The position numbers and the translations under genes are program-made. From Acidilobaceae archaeon UBA158 (GTDB taxonomy: Archaea; Thermoproteota; Thermoprotei_A; Sulfolobales; Acidilobaceae), in assembly GCA_002506595.1 (NCBI GenBank), contig DAXV01000077.1, forward strand, positions 26,915-61,953: a stretch of DNA of 35,039 bases, read 5' to 3'. Under the pieces are notes generated by a model. It was not told the origin of the DNA. It was given only the letters and a program-made list of their open reading frames with translations, and did not search any database. Shown piece after piece: positions 17,344-26,900 of the stretch. Within the stretch, counting starts at the first letter, position 1; each line of letters starts with the position of its first letter.

Positions 17344-18204
17344 TTGGAAAATATTATTGAAACATATAAGCTTACAAAAATATATGGAAATGGCATTAAA
17401 GCACTTGATGAACTAGATCTAAAATTAAATTCAAGAATATCATGTATAATTGGAAGGAATGGAGCAGGAAAAACAACACTTGTGAAAATTCTTTCAACAC
17501 AATTAAGACAAACATCTGGTGAAGCATTTGTAATGGGTTATGATGTAATAAAAGATAAGCATAAACTAAGAAAAATGATTTGTAGTATACCTCAAGAGGC
17601 AAAGCCTGCAGGAATTTCTTCTCCATTAGAGCATTTAGTTATGTATTTAACTGCAAGAGGCTTTTCAATAAAAGAGTCTCTTAATCTTGCAAAAATGGCT
17701 CTAAAAGAAGTAGGTCTAGGAGATTTTATTGATATTTCTACAGATGAGCTATCAGGAGGAATGAAGAGAAAGATTTTTGTTGCTATGGCCCTTGCTTCAC
17801 AGGCTGAAGTTATTTTTCTAGATGAGCCGACTGTTGGCTTAGATCCAATATCTAGGTTAGAAGTATGGGGTGCAATAAGAGAGCTTAAAGGAAACGTTAT
17901 TTTAACAACTCATTATATGGAAGAGGCCCAGGCTTTGTGTGATCAAATAGCAATAATTGATAAAGGTAAGGCTATAAAGGTTGGAAATTTAAACGAACTC
18001 ATGGAGCCACTTAAAGGCAAGGTAAGAGTTGAAGGTATTGGTGATATATCTATAGGAGAGTTAAAAATTTCTTATGTAACGCCAGATGAAGCAAAAAAAT
18101 TAATTAGTGAAGCCAAAATAAATGGAAATAACAAAATATCGATAAAGCCAGTAAGCCTTGAAGATGTTTTAATCTTAAGTGGTGTTGAAATTGAAAACGA
18201 GTAA
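17344..18204 (+). CDS. ABC transporter ATP-binding protein
   Basis: Protein of 286 residues. Walker A GRNGAGKTTL (about 37-46), signature LSGGMKRK, Walker B VIFLDEPTVGLD and the switch His in TTHYMEEAQ are all present. The close match to DrrA/CcmA-type exporters plus the permease next door indicates an ABC-2 exporter. I prefer TTG at 17344, five bases after GGGGAT, over TTG at 17332. It overlaps the permease gene by 14 bases. A TATA-like ATATATATT lies around 17305-17312. Confidence 0.92.
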   Translation: MENIIETYKLTKIYGNGIKALDELDLKLNSRISCIIGRNGAGKTTLVKILSTQLRQTSGEAFVMGYDVIKDKHKLRKMICSIPQEAKPAGISSPLEHLVMYLTARGFSIKESLNLAKMALKEVGLGDFIDISTDELSGGMKRKIFVAMALASQAEVIFLDEPTVGLDPISRLEVWGAIRELKGNVILTTHYMEEAQALCDQIAIIDKGKAIKVGNLNELMEPLKGKVRVEGIGDISIGELKISYVTPDEAKKLISEAKINGNNKISIKPVSLEDVLILSGVEIENE

Positions 18205-18925
18205 ATTTAATTGGAGATTTATTTTAGCCTTTGTTTGGTTTTATGGATACTCATCTGTAAAAAGAGGTTATTATTATGTATTATCATATCTGGCATTGCC
18301 ATTATCTCTTTTATTCTTTATATATATTGTAAGTAGAGGGCATTTAGTTCAATATGCAATTCTAGGAGGAATTATATCAATAATAACAGGCAATGCATTA
18401 ACTGCGATAGGAGATACATCTTTTTTCAAATTGGAATTAAAAATACAAGAACTATTAATAGCAGCAGATGTTTCACCAATAGAATATTTATTAGGCATTG
18501 GATTAGGGAATTTGTTTTATTCATTACCAGGATTATTACTTTATATAATTTTAGGGTTTATTTACAAAATATTTTCATTACAACTATTAGGCTTAACTAT
18601 ATTAATTCTTGTAATTGTTATGGTAGCAGCAACAAGTTTAGCTTATATGACAGGAAGTAGAGTTACTCATATGAGGAATTCATGGGGAGTTGGAAGCTTT
18701 CTTTCAGTAATATTAACAATGCTACCTCCTCTATATTATCCATATACGTTTTTGCCAAAAATAGCATTATATCCACTTATGTTATCTCCTGCTACACCAG
18801 CTTCAATATTTTTACAAGACTTTATGACAAAGGGTGTTATAAATTATTATTCTATTTTAATATTAATAGCTGAAACTATAATATACTCGTTCTTAGCTTT
18901 AAAGTTTGGTAAATGGGAGGAATAA
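18191..18925 (+). CDS. ABC-2 type transporter permease
   Basis: Protein of 244 residues with six hydrophobic helices and a basic N-terminus (MKTSKFNWRF), typical of ABC-2 export permeases. TTG start at 18191, six bases after GGTG; that ribosome site lies inside the end of the ATPase gene, so the two are translationally coupled. It is followed after two bases by the glutamine amidotransferase gene. Substrate unknown. Confidence 0.85.
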   Translation: MKTSKFNWRFILAFVWFYGYSSVKRGYYYVLSYLALPLSLLFFIYIVSRGHLVQYAILGGIISIITGNALTAIGDTSFFKLELKIQELLIAADVSPIEYLLGIGLGNLFYSLPGLLLYIILGFIYKIFSLQLLGLTILILVIVMVAATSLAYMTGSRVTHMRNSWGVGSFLSVILTMLPPLYYPYTFLPKIALYPLMLSPATPASIFLQDFMTKGVINYYSILILIAETIIYSFLALKFGKWEE

Positions 18926-18927
18926 AA

Positions 18928-19677
18928 ATGTGCAGACTTTTTATAGCAAATGCCAATGGTACTTTTATAGGAAAACTGTATAATTCTTTGATAAAAGCCG
19001 CTAAAAATGATATTTTTGGAAAAGGATTTGTTCATAATACAGGTTGGGGATATTATGTTACCAATAATAATGTTTCTTATTTTTATAAAAGCAGTATGCC
19101 TATATTTGAAGACAAAATTTACTTAGACATTAAAGAATATGAAAACTACCATGCAATATTTCATGCTAGATTAGCTGCAGAAGGACAACCGATAAGAGGT
19201 TTTATTGATTCACATCCATATTTGATACATAATAATGATTCTTTGTTAATAATCGCCCATAATGGAGTTGTTGATAAAGAAATAATATCAAAAGAATTAA
19301 ATGTTAACCCTAAATTATATACAGATAGCGAAATTCTTGGTTTGCTCTTATCTAAATTTGATGGAAATATAGACAAGATTTTACAAGATGTTAACAAATA
19401 CGTTAAAGAAATAAAAGCTTTTATCGGAACATTTAATGTAGTAGCTATTAAAATTAAGAGAGAACAAGATAGTATAAAGATATCTTCTGCTTGTATTTCT
19501 GACTATCCAGATGATAAGGAAAATAATTATAAAAAGATGATATTATACAAAGAGGGTAATAATATTGCAGCTATGTCATCAACAGTTGCATACTATTATG
19601 GAATAATAGATAGTGAAGGAAATATAATAAATAAAAATTCTATGATATGTGAAAAAGGTGTAGCATATAAAATATAG
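18928..19677 (+). CDS. Stand-alone class-II glutamine amidotransferase (YafJ-like)
   Basis: Protein of 249 residues beginning MCRLF, so the nucleophile is Cys2, exposed after Met removal; this fixes the start at 18928, with GGGAGG eight bases upstream. Other family residues: FHARLAAEGQPIRG (substrate Arg), HPY, and IAHNGVVD. The domain releases ammonia from glutamine, or acts as an N-terminal hydrolase on gamma-glutamyl compounds as EgtC relatives do. No synthase domain is fused, so the target is unknown. It starts two bases after the ABC permease gene. Confidence 0.87.
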   Translation: MCRLFIANANGTFIGKLYNSLIKAAKNDIFGKGFVHNTGWGYYVTNNNVSYFYKSSMPIFEDKIYLDIKEYENYHAIFHARLAAEGQPIRGFIDSHPYLIHNNDSLLIIAHNGVVDKEIISKELNVNPKLYTDSEILGLLLSKFDGNIDKILQDVNKYVKEIKAFIGTFNVVAIKIKREQDSIKISSACISDYPDDKENNYKKMILYKEGNNIAAMSSTVAYYYGIIDSEGNIINKNSMICEKGVAYKI

Positions 19678-19725
19678 AATAAAATATTTATATATACTAT
19701 AAAGAAATAATATATGGGGGCTATA

Positions 19726-20910
19726 ATGAACAATAATGGAAATGTGATAAAATCATTAAATTACCTTGCTATAATAAGAATAATAAGAAGTATATCTGCA
19801 GGTATGATCTCAATTGTTTATCCATATATAGCAATAAAAATGCTTCATTTCAATTTATCTACATTAGGTTTTGTATATGCATTAGCGGCTTTAATGACTG
19901 CATTGTTTTCAATAGCTTTCGGTTATTTAGCGGATTTTATAGGAAGAAGGTTAAGCTTATTTATTTCTTCTCTTACTTTGACAATATCTATTTTAATTTT
20001 ATTGATAAAAATTAATTTTTTTACAGCTGTAATCGCAGCTATTCTAGGAGGTATAAGCAATACTGGAGCAATGGCAGGAGGAGGTATTGGAGGATCAGTA
20101 GCACCTGTTCAGAATGCCTTAATTGCGGATCTAACAACAAGGAAGAACAGAACAACTTTGATATCACTAATATCTTTTTTTGGCAATATAGCAGCAGCTG
20201 GGGGAACATTATTGGGAGGAGTATTTTCATATAAACTAGAGCTGGAATTAGCAACAATAATAAGTGTACTACCATTAATTTTTGTTTATTTCATTGAGTC
20301 ACAACACATAAGGGCAAGGTCTATTAAAATGAAAGCGGGAAATGTTACGTTAAAGTTTTCCGTTACAGGTATATTAAATGGATTATCAAGCGGCTTGATA
20401 ACACCTTTTTTAATTCCAATATTTATAGTCCTTTACGATGTTTCTAGGTCATACATGAGTATTTATACAACAATTGCATCATTGCTTGCTACATTTTCAA
20501 TGCTTTTAGCTCCAAAAATCGATAAAGCTATTGGTTTCTTAAGAAGTATTTATATAACTAGAGGATTAACAATACCTTTAATGCTGATATTTCCATTTAT
20601 TAGAATTTTACCTGTTTCTTTGGCTATCTATATAATATATCCAGCCTTAAGGGTTATTGCTATACCAATACAACAGTCAGCAATGCTTTCAATGGTGCCT
20701 CCAGAAGAGAGAGGAAGAATATCAGGCCTTAATCAAGGATCCAGATTAGGATTTTCATCTATTGGAACATTTGCAGCCGCGCCATTTATGGATGCATCAT
20801 TAATATCATTACCATTTATATCTTATAGCGTTGTTATGGCATTAAACATATATTTATATAAAAGATTTTTTGGAAGTAAAAATGCTGTAGAAACATTTCA
20901 GGGAGATTAA
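19726..20910 (+). CDS. MFS transporter (12-helix type)
   Basis: Protein of 394 residues with about 12 hydrophobic helices. Motif A is recognisable in GYLADFIGRRLSLF between helices 2 and 3, and a second copy in the C-terminal half (PPEERGRISGLNQGSRLG). Glycine-rich GAMAGGGIGGSVAPVQNALIADL in helix 4 is typical of drug or sugar transporters. ATG at 19726 is preferred because GGGGGCT precedes it; an ATG at 19714 is also in frame. A 48-base gap separates it from the amidotransferase gene. Substrate unknown. Confidence 0.85.
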   Translation: MNNNGNVIKSLNYLAIIRIIRSISAGMISIVYPYIAIKMLHFNLSTLGFVYALAALMTALFSIAFGYLADFIGRRLSLFISSLTLTISILILLIKINFFTAVIAAILGGISNTGAMAGGGIGGSVAPVQNALIADLTTRKNRTTLISLISFFGNIAAAGGTLLGGVFSYKLELELATIISVLPLIFVYFIESQHIRARSIKMKAGNVTLKFSVTGILNGLSSGLITPFLIPIFIVLYDVSRSYMSIYTTIASLLATFSMLLAPKIDKAIGFLRSIYITRGLTIPLMLIFPFIRILPVSLAIYIIYPALRVIAIPIQQSAMLSMVPPEERGRISGLNQGSRLGFSSIGTFAAAPFMDASLISLPFISYSVVMALNIYLYKRFFGSKNAVETFQGD

Positions 20911-20954
20911 TATATAAAATCTAAATTATTAAACTTAAGTGGTTGAGGGATATG

Positions 20955-21746
20955 ATGGATAATGAAGAGTTGAGAAAAATTGTAATTGATGTAGCATATG
21001 AATCTGTTAAATATTTAAGAAATAACTTCTGCAACAAAGATGAAATAAAGTTAGTAAGAGGAGAAACTATAAAGGCTGACTTGGAATCAGAAAAGATAGT
21101 TAATGAAGTATTAAAAGGCTATGATTTAGATTATAAAATTATAACAGAAGAATCAAATATTATAGGAAATGGCAAATACACTTTTATTTTAGATCCTCTT
21201 GATGGTAGTATAAATTATGAAAATTGTATTCCTTGGAATTCTGTTTCATTAGCAGTTTTACCTCCAGGAAAAAATAAAGTGAGCGATGCAATAGCTGGTG
21301 TTGTTTATCCAGTTTATTATAATGGTCTGCCCTTCTCATATTCTAAAGGTAATGGATGTTTTGAAGGAAATAATAAGGTAAACATTAGTAATGAGGAATC
21401 TAAAGTATTATTTGTATATCTAGAAAAAGAAGATGAGGCATATAAATTAGCTAAGTTTATATCTAGAAAAAGAGGTCTTAAGATAAGAAGTCTTGGAAGC
21501 TCAGCTCTTGAATTAATATTTACTGGTTTAGGAAGATCTTATGCATTCATTGATTTAAGGGGAAAATTAAGAAATGTTGATGTAGCAGCTGCAATTGGTT
21601 TTATTAGAGAATGCAATGGATATGTTGTTAATTCAAAGGGTGAAAATGCAGATGTTAATGCAGAAAAAGTTGACGTTATAGGAGATATAATTGCAACAAA
21701 CAATAAAAATACATTAAATGATATACTAAATTCTATAAATTCATAA
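20955..21746 (+). CDS. Inositol monophosphatase-family phosphatase (IMPase/FBPase)
   Basis: Protein of 263 residues. Metal-binding motifs: ITEES (Glu65, Glu66), DPLDGSINY (Asp80, Asp83) and the C-terminal GSSALELIFTGLGRSYAFID followed by NVDVAAAIG, which supplies the last metal Asp. Archaeal members often act both on inositol-1-phosphate and fructose-1,6-bisphosphate; which applies here cannot be read. Start chosen at ATG 20955, six bases after GAGG; ATG 20952 is equally in frame. It ends seven bases from the converging pelota gene. Confidence 0.9.
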   Translation: MDNEELRKIVIDVAYESVKYLRNNFCNKDEIKLVRGETIKADLESEKIVNEVLKGYDLDYKIITEESNIIGNGKYTFILDPLDGSINYENCIPWNSVSLAVLPPGKNKVSDAIAGVVYPVYYNGLPFSYSKGNGCFEGNNKVNISNEESKVLFVYLEKEDEAYKLAKFISRKRGLKIRSLGSSALELIFTGLGRSYAFIDLRGKLRNVDVAAAIGFIRECNGYVVNSKGENADVNAEKVDVIGDIIATNNKNTLNDILNSINS

Positions 21747-21753
21747 ATTAAAA

Positions 21754-22812
21754 TCAAACTTCCTTAGGTAACTTATATCTTAAAATTGCTAAAACTCCTC
21801 CAAAATTAGTTAATGTAGGACTTACTATTGAATCCTCTGTAACAATAACTACATCAGCTTTGTTTTTTTCTGCATTTTCAATAATTTCTTGTGCAATAGA
21901 TCTTTCTTTATCATCTATGCTGTATATTAACTTATCTAATATAAGCAATTTACTGATCGCATTTAATTTTGAGGCATTATATACTTCATTTAAAGTATAT
22001 GCGATTAATTCTTTATCTTTAGCAGCAAACATCATGAATTCATTTAGAATTTCTTGTGCCTTTATTGAGGAAAATTCTCTCAAAACTTCAATAATTGTAT
22101 CTCTTCTCAAAACTTCATTAATCCCAGCTATGCCACCATTGGAGACATTATCCACTATGATTTTAATATTATTAATTAATTTTTTAATTTTTTCATATAA
22201 AATTTCCTTTAAATTACCGGGCCCTGCTATTATTAAAACGTTTGCTCTTTCTTTTGATAAATAACCTATAATTCTATTTACTAAATCATTTATAGCAGAT
22301 TCTATTTCATTTTCTCTATTTGGGTCATCTTTCCCACTAAAATAAAAGCTGCTGTTTTCCAAATTATATACTCCTAATGATGTAATTAAAGAGATGGCAT
22401 ATTCATCATAATCAATAGCCACAATTAATGCCTTTCCCTTAGGCCCACTAGACCTTAATTTATTTAACGTTTTTTCGTCCCATTCATCTCTTTCTATAAT
22501 AATTTCTTGGCCCAATGATATGTATGCGGATTGATGCTTCCCTTTTACACCAAATTGCTCAGGGCCTTCTTCTATTACACCAAAGATTCTTAATTTACCT
22601 GTAAGAGGTTGAAATTCTGCGTTTTCAACTTTCAATTTTATATCTATAGGTTTTCTTTCTTTTTTCTTTGAATTTTTCATAGAAACATCTCTTAAAACCC
22701 TAGTGTATATATAATCACCTTTTTTTAATATTAACATCAAATTCCATAGATCTTCCTCGCTTTCAGGTATTATTTTGATTTGTTCTTTGTTCTTTTCTAC
22801 TTCTAATTTCAT
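21754..22812 (-). CDS. pelA: Pelota (Dom34), ribosome rescue factor
   Basis: Protein of 352 residues with three domains: an N-terminal Sm-like domain containing LMLILKKGDYIYTRVLRDV, a central domain starting GKALIVAIDYDEYAISLI with AGPGNLKE, and a C-terminal domain ending TNFGGVLAILRYKL. It is the eRF1 paralogue that works with aEF1A and ABCE1 to split stalled ribosomes. There is no GGQ motif, as expected for pelota. ATG start with GGATGA upstream. Confidence 0.95.
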   Translation of the reverse strand: MKLEVEKNKEQIKIIPESEEDLWNLMLILKKGDYIYTRVLRDVSMKNSKKKERKPIDIKLKVENAEFQPLTGKLRIFGVIEEGPEQFGVKGKHQSAYISLGQEIIIERDEWDEKTLNKLRSSGPKGKALIVAIDYDEYAISLITSLGVYNLENSSFYFSGKDDPNRENEIESAINDLVNRIIGYLSKERANVLIIAGPGNLKEILYEKIKKLINNIKIIVDNVSNGGIAGINEVLRRDTIIEVLREFSSIKAQEILNEFMMFAAKDKELIAYTLNEVYNASKLNAISKLLILDKLIYSIDDKERSIAQEIIENAEKNKADVVIVTEDSIVSPTLTNFGGVLAILRYKLPKEV

Positions 22813-22949
22813 TTTTCATCCTTTTTTATAATTTTATTGAAGATTAATAGCTATTCTTTTAATAATATTTTTATTTGTAATTCACCAAATACAAAAATTT
22901 TAAAAAACTTAAATATTTTTAATAACAATTAATACGAGGTAGTTTAAAA

Positions 22950-23618
22950 TTGAGCATAGATCCGCGTAGAACTTTGCCAACAAAAATAAACTTAATTAGA
23001 CTAAAAAGAGATTATGCTATGATAAAAAGAATCAGAAGAATAATGGAAGAAAAGAGAGAAGTGTTGTTACATTATATAAGAAGTACTGCAGAAGATTATA
23101 ACAAATATCAAAATGAAGTTTTTAAAAACATTACAGATTTATTTACATTGTATTATAGGGGAGCAGCAAGTGAAGGTTTATCTAAAGTGGATTTATATGC
23201 GTCATCAGTTCCAGAAAGCTTTATAATAAAGACTGGAATAAGAGTATTATATTCTGTAAGAACACCAACCTTTACACCTATTATGGAGAGCATTGCCACG
23301 CCTTCATTACCTCCTGGGAGTTCGCCCGATTTAACTATGTCATACATAAAGCTAAAGGAATTATTACCGTCAATTCTTAATTTGGCAATGTATGAAGAAA
23401 CTATATTGAGGCTTATTGATGAGTTAAAAGAAACTCAAAGACTCATAAATGCGTTGGATTATGTTATATTACCTAGCTATTTAAGAACTATAAAGTATAT
23501 AAATGCAGTATTAGATGAACGTATGAGAGAAGATTTCGTTAGATTAAAGATCTTAAAAAGAAAACGCGTTGAACAAGAAGAAAAAGCCGAAGTTGTTATG
23601 GAACAACAATCCCGATAA
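22950..23618 (+). CDS. atpD: V/A-type ATP synthase subunit D
   Basis: Protein of 222 residues. The N-terminal RRTLPTKINLIRLKRDYAMIKR and the C-terminal RLINALDYVILPSYLRTIKYINAVLDERMREDFVRLKILK are the two long coiled helices of the central-stalk D subunit; the middle part is variable. TTG start at 22950 with GAGGTAG nine bases upstream. The other ATPase subunits are not in the window, so the gene is separated from them. Its last 23 bases overlap the end of the small membrane-protein gene on the other strand. Confidence 0.93.
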   Translation: MSIDPRRTLPTKINLIRLKRDYAMIKRIRRIMEEKREVLLHYIRSTAEDYNKYQNEVFKNITDLFTLYYRGAASEGLSKVDLYASSVPESFIIKTGIRVLYSVRTPTFTPIMESIATPSLPPGSSPDLTMSYIKLKELLPSILNLAMYEETILRLIDELKETQRLINALDYVILPSYLRTIKYINAVLDERMREDFVRLKILKRKRVEQEEKAEVVMEQQSR

Positions 23619-23847
23619 CTATTAATATAATTCCTAATGCTAGCAATAATTTCAAGAACCCTGATGGAGTTAAGTTCCAAGTTGCTCTAAACGCTTTTAC
23701 CATTAGTATTATTACTCCTGTTATTACAAATGTTAATAATATAGCTAATCCTGCTATTGCAATATAATAGCTGACTCCATTAACTGAAACCCCTGGTATA
23801 TGCGAAGCAATTGTACTAAATACTTGTTGCAAGGCCTGAAGAGACAT
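23596..23847 (-). CDS. Small two-helix membrane protein (83 aa)
   Basis: Starts MSLQALQQVFSTIASHIPG at the ATG 23847, six bases after GGTGGT, a clear ribosome site; an in-frame ATG at 23874 has none. Two hydrophobic segments follow (about 26-51 and 63-83, ending IVIGIVVP) separated by KAFRATWNLTPSG. It is not the ATPase proteolipid: there is no ion-binding Glu in a helix. Its 3' end overlaps the end of atpD by 23 bases. Function unknown. Confidence 0.75.
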   Translation of the reverse strand: MSLQALQQVFSTIASHIPGVSVNGVSYYIAIAGLAILLTFVITGVIILMVKAFRATWNLTPSGFLKLLLALGIILIVIGIVVP

Positions 23848-23924
23848 ATTTTTACCACCTTCATTAATAGACATATATATTTAAAAAACTTAGAGTGAAA
23901 TAGTCAGTATTACTTCCCTTATTT

Positions 23925-26900
23925 TTAAAACTTATAAAAATAAGAAACTGCATATTTATATTTCTTAAGAAAATCTTCCATTATTTCATTTCTGCTATTT
24001 TTCTTGGCAATAACTACTAGATAACCAAAGTCCATTATTTTTTCTTCCTTTCCCTTATTTATATATGTCAAAATTTTTCTATAAGCTTGACTTGAAAACC
24101 TGGGAGTTATACCGGTTATTTTTCTGTATTCTTTTTCTACTTCCTCTAATGGTTGAAAAGAGTTAACTGCTATTGTAACATTTCCTTCCCCGAAAGTCTT
24201 TTCCATATCAACTATAGTTTGGGCTATCTTATTGGCACATTCCTTAAGAGGAGTACATTCTATTACATTACCTAAATCTTTAATTTTTTTATAATTGAAT
24301 TTTTCCAAGTCTTTTGTTAAATATTCTTCTACCTTATTCTTAATAAATGGATCAACGCTATTAGGCCCATTCCTTGATCTAATAGCAATTGCTTCTTCTA
24401 TTATTTTTTGCATATCTTCAATTTTTTGTATCTCTCTTTTAGAAAATCTTAAGACTTCGTTAAATACGTCTTCATCTAAAAACTTTGTTTGTCTCTTTTC
24501 TCCAGGCGATAATGATATCAACGCTATCAAGTTCTTGTTATAATCTGATGTTATAGAATTTTCGCAGTATTCCTTGGATAAATTTAAAGCCTTATTTAAT
24601 GCTATAAAGGCTTGATACTTTGTGTTGTTTACTTGGCATAAAGCTGTAGAAACATCAAAAGGTTTTAGTTCATTATTAATTTTTTCAAGCCCTCCTTTTG
24701 TTAAGCAATAATCTTTTTCAATATGTACACACCATCCATAAATCATTTCTATTTCTTTTTTATTAGCCTCATATGCTTTTAAAGGGCCTTTAACCAATGA
24801 ATAATCTAAAATTCCAGAATTTCTTAATACATCCAAATATCTTACAGATGCCCATTCATCTCTGCTTAACACATCTAAAGGTATAGGTATTATCTCAGCT
24901 TTTCCTGATTTTTCTGATAATAATGATCTATATGCTAATATTTTGTTATATATCTTAAGAAGTTCACTAGCTCTTATTGATGATTTTTGGGCGAGAGCCT
25001 TCCTCCTTAAAATATCATTAGGATTATAAAGAGTTATTATTTTAGCCTCATTACCGTCCCTACCAGCTCTTCCAGATTCCTGATAGAAATCTTCAATGCT
25101 TTCACTTGGCATACTATGTATTATCCATCTAATATTTGGAATATCAATGCCCATACCAAATGCCTTTGTTACTACAGATATTCTTGGCCCATTCCCATTT
25201 TTTGATAATTCCATTAACTGTTTTTCTATTTCCCTTCTTTTATGTTCATTTAATTTTCCATGATAAAATAGAACTTCTTCATTAATTTTATCAGATAACC
25301 ATTTTGATAGATTTTCAGCATTAAACCACCATGCATTTTTGCTTTCTACATATGGCGCAAATATTAAACCTAACCATGGTTTATTTAATTTATCTGCCCA
25401 TTCTGTTAAATTATTCACATTTTCAGCTAATACCTTTAATCTCTCCTCTCCATTATCTGGTACTGCAATAACATCGAACTTAAGTTCATCTCTTATCGTT
25501 GGGGCTATTAAAACCAAGGGCTTACCATTATAATCTATATTTAGAGTTTCTTCGTTTTTCAATGATATATGATGTGTTTCTGCTTCGCTTGGATTATAGC
25601 CTAAGCTTTCCAGGATGTCGTTTATTACATCTTTTGGAGCTGTAGCAGTTAAAGCAATTATTGGAGGATAACCATTTTTTCTTATTTTTTGCAATTTTGT
25701 TGCCATATACAAATAACTCGGCCTAAAGCTAAAACCCCATTTAGATAAAGTATGTGCCTCATCTAGCACAATTAATGATGGTGAAGCGTTTTCAAATATG
25801 TCATCTATTAATTCCGTCCCAAACCTCTCTGGGGTTAAATATAAGAAATCTAAAAAACCAGCCTTTGTTGATTTTATTGCATCAATTCTTTTATTTAAAG
25901 GAACGCTAGAATCTATAAATAAAGTTTTGAATCCTCTAGATTTTGCATTTTCAACCTGATCATGTATTAATGCTTTAAGAGGGGAAACAATTATTGCAGA
26001 GCCTCCAAATCCGGAATCTTGTAAAACCTTAGATATGATTTGAAATATAGCGCTTTTACCTGCACCTGTTGGTAATATTACAATTTCTATTGTTGGATTT
26101 CCTTTCTCAAGCATTTTGATAAACGATGAAATACTTAGTTGTTGATAAGGTCTAGGTCTCGATTTCCATAATTTGTTAAAGTATGAATTTATTTCATCTA
26201 ATAAATAGTCATAATTTATTTCATTTTTTGCTGATATTTCTTCTTTAGGTTCAACCAATTCTATAAATTCTCTATTATCATGCAAAGAAAGGGCCCTTGA
26301 AACAGCCTTAGATCCATATTTTGATGATAACTCTAACGATCTAAAGATGTAGAAATCGTAATTACTAATGTTTTTAATTGTTTTCTCAATATTATTAACT
26401 ATCCTTTCTGGAAATACTAATACAACATTACTTGCAACAAAGGATACCTCAGGTAAAAACAAGTTTTTTTCAAAAGAAATTACACCAATTTTATTTTCAT
26501 TAAACCAATAATCCATATCATCAGTTCTTTCTATATAAATTCCGTCTATTATATGGCTTATGTTCTTAGCTAAGGCATCGTTTGGCGTAATAATCAATCT
26601 TTTTCCCTCTCGGCCTAGTAATTTTAAAGCTGCCTCAGATGCCTTTATAGGATCTTTTATTTCATGCGAAGATGAGATTACTTTTACTTTAGTTTTCGTA
26701 GGCCCATTGATGTTTAAAACCTTAGATATTTCTTGTGAAATAAAAGTTTCAGCAGATAGTTCATTAGTCTTAATATTAATGACGTCATTTATTTCTATTC
26801 CTCTTAGATCGTTTGACAATGATTCACGTTTGCATGGAATTGATGCTCCTATATTGATTAGTTCTTTCTCCCATACAGTTAATCCATGCATAAATAAGCA

